A stretch of 21,512 bases of DNA from Paracoccaceae bacterium (GTDB lineage: Bacteria > Pseudomonadota > Alphaproteobacteria > Rhodobacterales > Rhodobacteraceae). Below, piece by piece: positions 7,265 to 13,976 of the stretch. The notes under the pieces were generated by a model, which searched no databases, was not told the origin of the DNA, and saw only the letters and a list, made by a program, of their open reading frames with translations. Each line of letters starts with the position of its first letter. Position 1 is the stretch's first letter. The DNA is taken from NCBI GenBank assembly GCA_021767525.1, contig JAASTF010000015.1, forward strand, positions 1 to 21,512, in the 5' to 3' direction. The position numbers and the translations under genes were made by a program.

Positions 7265-9184
7265 GTGCCAAAGGCACAACCGGCAAGGTCAGGCACCAGC
7301 GTGAGCACGAAACCGTCAAGCAAGCCCGACACCGGCCCGAACACCGCGCCGGACGAAAGCTCGGGCGTGTTGTTGCGCTGGATCTGGTCGGCCTATCTGC
7401 GGCGCCATGCCCTGCTGGTGGTGATCGCCATGCTGTTGATGGCGGTCGAAGGCGGGATGCTGGGCGCGCTGAGCTACATGATGCAGCCGATGTTCGACAA
7501 GGTCTTTGTCGAGGGCGACCAGGCGGCGCTTTGGTGGGTCGGCTTCGGTATCCTTGGCATTTTCATCGTGCGCGCGATGGCGAATGTCGGGCAGCGCGTC
7601 ATGCTGTCGGTCGTGGAACAACGCACCGCTGCCGGGCTGCGCCGGGACCTGCTGGATCACCTGATGACGCTGGATGGCAGTTTTCACCAGACCCACCCGC
7701 CCGGGTTCCTGGTGCAGCGGGTGCAGGGCGATGTGGACGCGGTCAAGGCCCTGTGGACGGCGATCATCACCGGCGCCGGGCGCGACATGATTTCGCTGGT
7801 CATCCTTCTGGGCGTCGCGATCAGCGTCGATCCGCTGTGGACGCTGGTGGCCTGCGTGGGCATTCCGATGATGCTGGTCCCCGCCAGCATCGCGCAACGC
7901 TTTGTGCGCCGCCGCGCGCGCGAGGCGCGCGATCTGGGCGCCGGGCTGGCCACGCGGCTGGACGAGGTGTTCCACGGCATCGTGCCGGTGAAACTGAACC
8001 GGCTGGAGCGGTATCAATCGGGCCATTACGGGCAGTTGACCGACAAGCTGGTGCGCGCCGAGGTGCGCGCGCGCATGGGGTCGGCCGCGATCCCGGGGCT
8101 TGTCGATATCATGGCCGGGCTGGGGTTTCTGGGCGTGGTCATCTTTGGCGGGCGCGAGATCATGGCCGGCGAGAAAACCATCGGCGAATTCATGTCGTTT
8201 TTCACCGCCATCGGTTTTGCCTTTGAACCGCTGCGGCGGCTGGGCAACATCAGCGGCGTGTGGCAAACCGCGGCCGCCGCGTTGGAGCGGTTGAAGGGCT
8301 TGCTGGAAACCCAGCCCACGATCTTTTCGCCGGCCGAGCCGAAACAGGCGCCCAGCGGCACGCCACAGGTGCAGTTGCAGGATGTAAAGCTGTCTTATGG
8401 CGACACCGCCGTTCTGCGGGGCGCCACGCTGGTGGCCGAGGCGGGCCAGACCACCGCGCTGGTGGGGCCGTCGGGCGCGGGAAAATCCACCATTTTCAAC
8501 CTGCTGACCCGGCTGGTCGATCCGGCGGCGGGCGCCGTCACGCTGAACGGGATCGACGTGCGCGACCTGGCGCTGCCCGATCTGCGGGCGTTGTTTTCGG
8601 TGGTCAGCCAGGATGCCGCGCTGTTCGACGAAACCCTGCGCGAGAATATCCTGCTGGGGCGCACGGATGTCAGCGACGCGCAGCTGAAAAAGGTGCTGGA
8701 CGCGGCGCATGTCTCGGACTTTCTGCCGCAACTGTCCAAGGGGTTGGATACGCCGGTGGGGCCGCGCGGTTCGGCCCTGTCGGGCGGGCAACGGCAGCGG
8801 GTCGCCATCGCGCGGGCGCTGTTGCGCGACACGCCGATCCTGCTGCTGGACGAGGCGACCAGCGCGCTGGACGCGGAATCGGAAAAAACCGTGCAAGAGG
8901 CGCTGGACCGGTTGGCGACCGGACGCACCACGCTGGTGATTGCACATCGCCTTTCGACGGTGCGCGGGGCCGACAAGATCATCGTCATGGACAAGGGCCG
9001 CGTCGTCGACGAGGGCACCCATGACGACCTGTTGGCGCGCGGCGGCATCTATACCCGCCTGCACGATCTGCAATTCCGCAGCGATGGCCCCACCGCCGAG
9101 GCGCGCGCCGCCCGCACCGTGCCCAACAAACCCACCGCCCGGGGCGAAAAGCGCGGGCTGTGGGCGCGGATTTTCAGCCGCTAG
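7265..9184 (+). CDS. MsbA-like ABC exporter (fused membrane and ATPase domains)
   Basis: This 639-residue half-transporter is expected to act as a homodimer in the inner membrane. Residues about 48-320 form the six-helix ABC exporter domain (first helices about 48-70 and 88-108). The ATPase domain has Walker A GPSGAGKST at 401-409, signature LSGGQ at 505-509, Walker B ILLLDE at 525-530 and the H-loop in IAHRLST. The closest group I can name is the MsbA/lipid A flippase type, but multidrug or other lipid exporters of the same architecture cannot be excluded. The start is uncertain. GTG 7265 is the longest; GTG 7301 would remove 12 residues of a low-complexity S/T/P-rich tail and has AAGG upstream. 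It is followed 58 bp later by the ygfZ-like gene and is probably the first gene of a three-gene operon. Confidence 0.92.
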   Translation: MPKAQPARSGTSVSTKPSSKPDTGPNTAPDESSGVLLRWIWSAYLRRHALLVVIAMLLMAVEGGMLGALSYMMQPMFDKVFVEGDQAALWWVGFGILGIFIVRAMANVGQRVMLSVVEQRTAAGLRRDLLDHLMTLDGSFHQTHPPGFLVQRVQGDVDAVKALWTAIITGAGRDMISLVILLGVAISVDPLWTLVACVGIPMMLVPASIAQRFVRRRAREARDLGAGLATRLDEVFHGIVPVKLNRLERYQSGHYGQLTDKLVRAEVRARMGSAAIPGLVDIMAGLGFLGVVIFGGREIMAGEKTIGEFMSFFTAIGFAFEPLRRLGNISGVWQTAAAALERLKGLLETQPTIFSPAEPKQAPSGTPQVQLQDVKLSYGDTAVLRGATLVAEAGQTTALVGPSGAGKSTIFNLLTRLVDPAAGAVTLNGIDVRDLALPDLRALFSVVSQDAALFDETLRENILLGRTDVSDAQLKKVLDAAHVSDFLPQLSKGLDTPVGPRGSALSGGQRQRVAIARALLRDTPILLLDEATSALDAESEKTVQEALDRLATGRTTLVIAHRLSTVRGADKIIVMDKGRVVDEGTHDDLLARGGIYTRLHDLQFRSDGPTAEARAARTVPNKPTARGEKRGLWARIFSR

Positions 9185-9242
9185 CCCGGTTGCGTCGCGG
9201 GGCCACGGGCCTATATCCGGCGCAAGCGACAAGGAGATCGAA

Positions 9243-9971
9243 ATGACGCGCAAGATCTACCGCATCACCGGCGCCGACACGCACGACTTTCTGCAGGGGT
9301 TGGTCACCAATGACGTGTCCCGGCTGGATCAGGGCGCGGTCTATGCCGCGATGCTGACCCCGCAGGGCAAGTACATGGCCGATTTCCTGCTGGTGCCCTC
9401 GGATGATGGGGTGTTGCTGGACGTCGATGCAGACGTGGCCGCCACGCTGATCCCGCGGCTGACGATGTACAAGTTGCGCGCCGATGTCGAGATCGCGGAA
9501 ACCGATCTGCAGGTCTATCGCGGCACCGGCCCCGCCCCCGACGGTGCGCTGGCCGACCCGCGCCACCCCGATCTGGGCTGGCGGCTTTATGGCGACAGGG
9601 CGGGCGATGACGGCTCCGATTTCGATGCGATCCGCGTGGCCCATTGCATCCCCGAGGCGGGAATCGAACTGACACCCGACAGCTATATCCTGGAATCGGG
9701 GTTCGATCGGCTGAACGGCGTCGATTTCAAGAAAGGCTGCTATGTCGGCCAAGAGGTGACGGCCCGGATGAAGCACAAGACCCAGCTGAAAAAGGGGCTG
9801 GTGACCGTTGCCATAGATGGCGCGGCGCCCGTGGGCACGCCCATCACGGCCGCCGGAAAGCCGGCGGGCACGCTTTATACCCAGTCGGGCGGCCGGGCCA
9901 TCGCCTATCTGCGGTTCGACCGCATGGGCCGCGACATGCAGGCAGACGGGGCCACCCTGTCGCCGCTGTGA
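9243..9971 (+). CDS. ygfZ: YgfZ/IBA57 family folate-binding iron-sulfur cluster maintenance protein
   Basis: This 242-residue GcvT-fold protein supports assembly or repair of certain [4Fe-4S] enzymes in a folate-dependent way. The diagnostic YgfZ signature KGCYVGQE is present with its essential cysteine at C166. The N-terminal FLQGLVTNDVSRL and LTPQGKYMADFLL segments are also typical. The start at ATG 9243 follows AAGGAG (9231-9236) at good spacing; the frame continues upstream but only within the exporter gene. Its stop codon overlaps the GTG start of the next gene (GTGA at 9968-9971), which indicates translational coupling. Family identity is secure. Confidence 0.95.
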   Translation: MTRKIYRITGADTHDFLQGLVTNDVSRLDQGAVYAAMLTPQGKYMADFLLVPSDDGVLLDVDADVAATLIPRLTMYKLRADVEIAETDLQVYRGTGPAPDGALADPRHPDLGWRLYGDRAGDDGSDFDAIRVAHCIPEAGIELTPDSYILESGFDRLNGVDFKKGCYVGQEVTARMKHKTQLKKGLVTVAIDGAAPVGTPITAAGKPAGTLYTQSGGRAIAYLRFDRMGRDMQADGATLSPL

Positions 9972-10765
9972 GCGACCCCGCCGATATGGCCGCGCTGCTG
10001 GGCCAGCCGGTTGCGGATATGCACCCCCTGCATGGCGGCGATCTGAGCGCGGTTTTCGCGGTCACGCTGGCTGATGGCGACCGCGTGGCCGTGAAACGCG
10101 GGCCCTTGGTGGCGGTCGAGGGGCGGATGCTGGCGGCAATGGCGCAGGCCCGCGCGCCGGTGCCGCGCGTGCTGGCGCAGGCGGGCGATCTGCTGGCGCT
10201 GGACTGGTTAAAGGAAACCCGCCCCGCGCCAGACGCCTGGGCCGATCTGGGCCAGGCATTGCGCGCGCTGCACGGGCAGACCGGCGACAGCTATGGCTGG
10301 TCCGAGGCGTATGCCTTTGGCACCGCCCCGATCCGCAACGCCCCGCAGGACGACTGGCCGACCTTTTGGGCGGAAAACCGGCTGCTGGCCTTGGCCCCAA
10401 CTGACGCCGCGCTGGCAAAGCGGGTCGAGGCGCTGGCGGCCTGCCTGCCCGACCTGCTGCCCGCCGCGCCGCCCGCCGCCTTGCTGCATGGCGATCTGTG
10501 GGCGGGCAACGTGCTGTTTTCCGGGCCGCGCGCCTGGCTGATCGACCCGGCCTGTTACTACGGCGACCCGGAGGTCGACCTGGCCATGTTGCACCTTTTC
10601 GGCCAGCCCGGTCCCGGCTTTGCCGACGCTTACGGCCCCCTGCCCGATGGCTGGCAGGCGCGGCGGCCGGTCTATACGCTTTGGCCCGCACTGGTGCATC
10701 TGCGCCTGTTCGGCGGCGGCTATCGCGACATGGTGGCCGGGTTGCTGGATGCTTGCGGGGTTTGA
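9968..10765 (+). CDS. Fructosamine kinase-like (FN3K/ketosamine kinase) protein
   Basis: This 265-residue aminoglycoside-phosphotransferase-fold kinase is of the fructosamine/ribulosamine kinase group, which phosphorylates sugars attached to protein amines so that the glycation is released. Motifs seen: GGDLSAVF near residue 20 (nucleotide loop), the VAVKRG lysine, catalytic-loop HGDLWAGN, and metal-binding IDPACYYGDPEVDLAML. It is a little shorter than typical members (about 285-300), mainly in inter-motif loops. The start is GTG 9968, which overlaps the ygfZ stop by four bases. A longer frame exists upstream but only inside ygfZ. The 3' end overlaps the convergent acetyltransferase gene by 46 bp. 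The pairing with an Fe-S repair factor is intriguing but may be chance. Confidence 0.88.
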   Translation: MSDPADMAALLGQPVADMHPLHGGDLSAVFAVTLADGDRVAVKRGPLVAVEGRMLAAMAQARAPVPRVLAQAGDLLALDWLKETRPAPDAWADLGQALRALHGQTGDSYGWSEAYAFGTAPIRNAPQDDWPTFWAENRLLALAPTDAALAKRVEALAACLPDLLPAAPPAALLHGDLWAGNVLFSGPRAWLIDPACYYGDPEVDLAMLHLFGQPGPGFADAYGPLPDGWQARRPVYTLWPALVHLRLFGGGYRDMVAGLLDACGV

Positions 10766-11226
10766 AACCGCTTTTCGAACAGCTTGACCGCCAAATCCGC
10801 CCCCGCCCCGCGCATCAGCGCCGCCGAGGCGGCGTTGAACCCGTGCACCGGGCTGATCCAGCCCTCGGCCCCGGCGCGCACGATATCGGCTTCGAACCGC
10901 GCGACCAGGCGGCGGCCCATGCCGTGACGGCGTAAATTCGGCTCGACATAGATATGCTCCAACCGGGCCAACCGCGCGGGATGCGCCAGCTCCGCGTCGC
11001 CCGCGCCGTGCCAGCGCCACAACAGGTAGCCGCGCGGCACCCCTTGCAACCGGTAGAGCAGCGCCCGCGCCCCCTGACCAAGGGCCAGCCGCAGATGGCC
11101 GGCCAGCGCCGCCCTGTCCGCATCGGTGTGAAACCGGTGCGGCAGATGCGCGGCATGAAGGGCATTCCACCCGTGCAGCATATCGGCCAGCGCGGGAATA
11201 TCGGTGTCGGTGGCAGTGTCGATCAT
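10720..11226 (-). CDS. GNAT-family N-acetyltransferase
   Basis: This 168-residue protein has the single GNAT fold, transferring an acetyl group from acetyl-CoA to an amine. The acetyl-CoA binding motif A is clear: beta-strand LEHIYVEPNLRRHGMG followed by RRLVARFE (pattern RRxGxG). The later strand WISPVHGFNAASAALMRGAG is the usual motif B (asparagine then small residues before the last helix). The substrate is unknown. TTG 11229 is in frame one codon upstream, but ATG 11226 is preferred, with AGGAGG at 11235-11240 eight bases upstream. That binding site sits inside an intrinsic-terminator hairpin (see 11222-11265), so translation from read-through mRNA may be restrained. It overlaps the fructosamine kinase gene tail-to-tail by 46 bp and lies 94 bp downstream of efp on the same strand. 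Confidence 0.87.
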   Translation of the reverse strand: MIDTATDTDIPALADMLHGWNALHAAHLPHRFHTDADRAALAGHLRLALGQGARALLYRLQGVPRGYLLWRWHGAGDAELAHPARLARLEHIYVEPNLRRHGMGRRLVARFEADIVRAGAEGWISPVHGFNAASAALMRGAGADLAVKLFEKRFQTPQASSNPATMSR

Positions 11227-11265
11227 CAAAAAGGCCTCCTGGCGGGTGCCGGAGGCCTTGATGAT
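11222..11265 (-). terminator. Intrinsic terminator after efp, overlapping the GNAT ribosome binding site and start codon
   Basis: On the minus strand GGCCTCC (11257-11251) pairs with GGAGGCC (11239-11233). The stem is prolonged inwards by GGC/GCC (11250-11248 with 11243-11241), leaving an ACCC loop and one bulged A. TTTTTG follows immediately (11232-11227). This is a textbook stem plus U-tract 55 bp after the efp stop. Outside the core, ATCATCAA (11265-11258) can also pair with TTGATGAT (11229-11222). The 3' arm contains the AGGAGG of the next gene, and the outer arm contains its ATG (11226-11224). Confidence 0.85.
11235..11240 (-). promoter_or_regulatory. Ribosome binding site of the GNAT gene, buried in the hairpin
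   Basis: A full AGGAGG lies eight bases before ATG 11226. All but one base of it is paired in the terminator stem (the leading A is the bulge), so it is predicted to be accessible only on transcripts that begin inside or after the 5' arm. Confidence 0.7.
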
Positions 11266-11320
11266 GTCTGCGATCTCGCCCCCGGCTGGTTACGGGGGTG
11301 TTTGCGCGCGGGCCCCGAGG

Positions 11321-11884
11321 TCAGGCGCGCTCGGCATATTCCATGGTTTCGGTGTTCACGACGATCGCTTCGCCTGGGCCCACGAAGGGCGGCACGGTCA
11401 CGCGCACGCCGTTATCCAGCACCGCGGGCTTGAAGCTGTTGGCCGCCGTCTGGCCCTTGACCACCGGCTCGGTCTCTTCGACCGTGCAGGTGACCTTTTG
11501 CGGCAGCGTGGCGTTCAGCGCCTCGGATTCATGAAACTCGACCACGATGGTCATGCCGTCTTGCAGGAACGGGCGACGCTCGCCCAGGATTTCTGCGTCC
11601 AGCTGCACCTGGTCATAGGTTTCGGTATCCATGAAAATCAGCTGACCGGCATCTTCGTACAGAAACTGCATGTCTTTCTGTTCAAGCCGCACACGCTCGA
11701 CCTTGTCGGCGCTGCGGAACCGTTCGTTCAGCTTGGACCCGTTGCGCAGGTTTTTCATCTCGACCTGGGCAAAAGCACCGCCTTTGCCGGGCTTGACGTG
11801 ATCGACCTTCACGGCCACCCAAAGGCCGCCGTCATGCTCCAGCACGTTGCCGGGGCGAATTTCATTTCCGTTGATCTTGGGCAT
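11321..11884 (-). CDS. efp: Translation elongation factor P
   Basis: This 187-residue cytosolic factor rescues ribosomes stalled at proline runs. All three beta-barrel domains are present: the N-terminal KOW-like domain with the modification loop KPGKGGAF (lysine K34, the position beta-lysylated in E. coli), the central OB domain, and the C-terminal OB domain with the family signature from VTCTVEETEP to PPFVGPGE. The length matches the usual 185-190 residues. EpmA/EpmB-like modification genes are not in the window, so the state of K34 is unknown. The start ATG 11884 is the family start (MPKINGNEIRPG). A plausible promoter lies at 11927-11955 and a strong terminator at 11222-11265. Confidence 0.97.
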   Translation of the reverse strand: MPKINGNEIRPGNVLEHDGGLWVAVKVDHVKPGKGGAFAQVEMKNLRNGSKLNERFRSADKVERVRLEQKDMQFLYEDAGQLIFMDTETYDQVQLDAEILGERRPFLQDGMTIVVEFHESEALNATLPQKVTCTVEETEPVVKGQTAANSFKPAVLDNGVRVTVPPFVGPGEAIVVNTETMEYAERA

Positions 11885-11926
11885 GTGTCAAAACCTTGAC
11901 GAAAGGTTGAAGGAAAACTGGCGCCA

Positions 11927-11955
11927 CCTATATCTGGCGGTGCACCTGCTGACAA
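11927..11955 (-). promoter_or_regulatory. Predicted sigma-70 type promoter of efp
   Basis: On the minus strand TTGTCA (11955-11950) is separated by exactly 17 bases from TATAGG (11932-11927), 42 bases before the efp start codon. Both boxes match the consensus at four or more positions. No experimental start is known. Confidence 0.5.
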
Positions 11956-11974
11956 GACGACGAAATATCGTGCT

Positions 11975-12017
11975 GCATGTGTAGAAAACTTGCGCCAGAT
12001 GCATAGCTGCCATGCAT
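11975..12017. other. Repeated GCAT/ATGCAT sites in the efp/12100 divergent region
   Basis: GCAT cores occur at 11975, 12001 and 12014, spaced 26 and 13 bases apart. Two of them lie within perfect ATGCAT palindromes (11999-12004 and 12012-12017). They sit between the predicted efp promoter and the gene starting at 12100, in the only relatively AT-rich intergenic stretch here. This could be an operator, but I cannot match it to a known regulator. Confidence 0.3.
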
Positions 12018-12099
12018 TATCGGCCTATCCGAATCGTGCGTGATCTGTCACAAGGGACGCCACGCCAGAATTGCAAGAGCAATAAAATAAGGACGAAAC

Positions 12100-12420
12100 A
12101 TGAAAGATTTCGTTGACGGCACGGCTTTCAACAATGAACAGGGGAACCGTGCTCGCAAACTGTTTGCAGCCGTTGTGTTGGCTGCGTTGGATGACGCCAT
12201 CGCCGACGACAAGAAATACGGCAACGGCCCGGAACAGATCGCCCGCTGGGCCCGCTCGCGCGATGGGCGCGAGGTGCTGAGCTGCGCCGGCATCGACCCG
12301 AATGAACGGGTGGTTCAGGGCCTTATGGAATTCGTGTCCCGTGGTGTGCGCACCTCGGTCGCGCTGTCGCGGGAGGAAAGCGAGCGTCGTAACGCCGCGC
12401 AACAGGCCGAAGCAGCCTGA
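12100..12420 (+). CDS. Small conserved protein, probably DUF6280 family, function unknown
   Basis: This 106-residue soluble, mostly helical protein starts MKDFVDGTAFNNEQGNRARK and contains ALDDAIADDKKYGNGPEQIA and REVLSCAGIDPNERVV. I recall a nearly invariant protein with these segments across Rhodobacterales and believe it is the family labelled DUF6280 (label from memory). No signal peptide, membrane helix or catalytic motif is visible. One cysteine is present. Expression signals are unusually good: AAGGA at 12089-12093 six bases before ATG, an AT-rich leader, and a strong intrinsic terminator 27 bp after the stop. This points to a well-expressed single-gene transcript. It is divergent from efp across 215 bp. 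Confidence 0.8.
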   Translation: MKDFVDGTAFNNEQGNRARKLFAAVVLAALDDAIADDKKYGNGPEQIARWARSRDGREVLSCAGIDPNERVVQGLMEFVSRGVRTSVALSREESERRNAAQQAEAA

Positions 12421-12446
12421 AACGACATATGCACATGGTTCAGGGA

Positions 12447-12479
12447 AAAGCGTGCCGCAATGGCGCGCTTTTTCTTTTT
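12447..12479 (+). terminator. Intrinsic terminator after the DUF6280-like gene
   Basis: AAAGCGTGCC (12447-12456) pairs with GGCGCGCTTT (12462-12471), ten pairs including one G-U, around a GCAAT loop. The T-tract TTTTTCTTTTT runs through 12469-12479. It isolates the small upstream gene from cobQ, which starts 27 bp later. Confidence 0.88.
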
Positions 12480-12505
12480 GTCCCAACGGGTAAGGGGCTG
12501 GCCCC

Positions 12506-13960
12506 ATGACGCGTGCCTTGATGATCCAGGGCACCGGATCGAACGTGGGCAAATCCCTGTTGGTCGCCGGCTTGGCGCGCGCGGCGCTGCGGCGCGGGTT
12601 GGTCGTGCGACCATTCAAGCCGCAAAACATGTCGAACAACGCCGCCGTGACGCAGGATGGCGGCGAAATCGGCCGGGCGCAGGCGTTGCAGGCGCGCGCC
12701 GCGGGCATCGCGCCGCATACCGACATGAACCCGGTGCTGCTGAAGCCCGAAACCGAAACCGGCGCCCAGGTGGTCGTGCAGGGGCGCCGCGTCACCCGGT
12801 CCGAGGCCGCCGATTACGGCGCGCTGCGCGACCGGCTGCTGCCCGCCGTGCTGGAGAGTTTCACCCGGCTGTCCGCGCAGGCCGACCTGGTGCTGGTCGA
12901 GGGGGCCGGCAGCCCTGCCGAAGTGAACCTGCGCGCCCGCGATATCGCCAATATGGGCTTTGCCCGCGCCGCCGGTGTGCCTGTGCTGCTGGTGGGCGAT
13001 ATCGACCGGGGCGGCGTGATCGCGCAGGTCGTCGGCACCCATACGGTGCTGGACCCGCAGGATCGCGCGATGATCCGCGGCTTTGCTATCAATCGCTTTC
13101 GCGGTGATCCGCGCCTGTTCGACGACGGCTTGCCGGTGATCGAACGCATGACCGGATGGCCCGGGTTTGGCGTGGTGCCGTGGTTCGACCAGGCCTGGCG
13201 CCTGCCCGCCGAGGACGTGCTGGATCTGGCGCCGCGCACCGGAGACGGGATCAAGGTGGCCGTGCCCCGCCTGCCCCGCATCGCGAATTTCGACGATCTT
13301 GATCCGCTGGCCGCCGAACCCGGCGTCGATCTGCGCCTGGTCGGCCCCGGCGAGGCGCTGCCGGGCGATGCGGCACTGGTGATCCTGCCCGGCTCGAAAG
13401 CGACGATTGAGGACCTGGCCGCGTTTCGCGCGGCCGGCTGGGATACCGACCTGGCCGCGCATATCCGCCGGGGTGGGCATGTGCTGGGCCTGTGCGGTGG
13501 CTACCAGATGCTGGGGCGCAGGATCGTGGACCCAGACGGGGTCGAGGGGCCGCCTGGCGCGGTCACGGGGCTGGGATATCTGGATGTCGAAACGCGGCTG
13601 ACCCCGGAAAAACAGCTGGCCCTGGCCACGGCGACCTATCTGCCGACCGGCGATCATGTGACGGGATACGAAATCCACATGGGCCAGACCACCGGCCCCG
13701 ATCGGGCGCGGGGCTGGCTGCGCGACCGCGCAGGCGCGCTGCAAGGCGCCGCCGACCGCGCCGGCCGCATCCTGGGCAGCTACATGCACGGGCTGTTTTC
13801 GGATGACGCGTTCCGCGCCGCTTTTCTGGCGCGGATCGGGGGCCGGTCGGACCTGGCCTTTGAAGAAAGCATCGAGCAAACGTTGGACGCGCTGGCCGAC
13901 CATCTTGAGATGCATCTGAACGTGGATGCGCTGCTGCGCCTGGCCGCGCCGCTGCGTTAG
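12506..13960 (+). CDS. cobQ: Cobyric acid synthase (adenosylcobyrinic acid a,c-diamide amidotransferase)
   Basis: This 484-residue cytosolic enzyme uses glutamine and ATP to amidate four side chains (b, d, e and g) of adenosylcobyrinate a,c-diamide in vitamin B12 synthesis. The N-terminal synthetase domain has P-loop GTGSNVGKS at 9-17, PFKPQNMSNNA and LVEGAGSPAEVNL. The C-terminal class-I-like glutaminase domain has nucleophile C330 in LGLCGGYQMLG and H428 in GSYMHGLF. Length and domain order match CobQ/CbiP. The ATG 12506 start gives the usual MTRALMIQGTGS. No other cob gene is in the window. There is a 16-bp gap to the convergent PopZ-like gene. Confidence 0.97.
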   Translation: MTRALMIQGTGSNVGKSLLVAGLARAALRRGLVVRPFKPQNMSNNAAVTQDGGEIGRAQALQARAAGIAPHTDMNPVLLKPETETGAQVVVQGRRVTRSEAADYGALRDRLLPAVLESFTRLSAQADLVLVEGAGSPAEVNLRARDIANMGFARAAGVPVLLVGDIDRGGVIAQVVGTHTVLDPQDRAMIRGFAINRFRGDPRLFDDGLPVIERMTGWPGFGVVPWFDQAWRLPAEDVLDLAPRTGDGIKVAVPRLPRIANFDDLDPLAAEPGVDLRLVGPGEALPGDAALVILPGSKATIEDLAAFRAAGWDTDLAAHIRRGGHVLGLCGGYQMLGRRIVDPDGVEGPPGAVTGLGYLDVETRLTPEKQLALATATYLPTGDHVTGYEIHMGQTTGPDRARGWLRDRAGALQGAADRAGRILGSYMHGLFSDDAFRAAFLARIGGRSDLAFEESIEQTLDALADHLEMHLNVDALLRLAAPLR

Positions 13961-13976
13961 GCCGCGCGGGCCCGCG

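Noticed and set aside
7316..9253. A 645-codon open frame on the minus strand opposite the ABC exporter
   Set aside because: It is an artefact of GC-rich codon usage: the plus-strand protein has every ABC motif, while the antisense product is Arg/His/Gln-rich with no fold or ribosome binding site.
13965..13976. Perfect 12-bp palindrome CGCGGGCCCGCG between the convergent cobQ and PopZ-like genes
   Set aside because: It has no loop and no T-tract on either side, so it is not a convincing terminator. GC-rich palindromes arise easily at this base composition.
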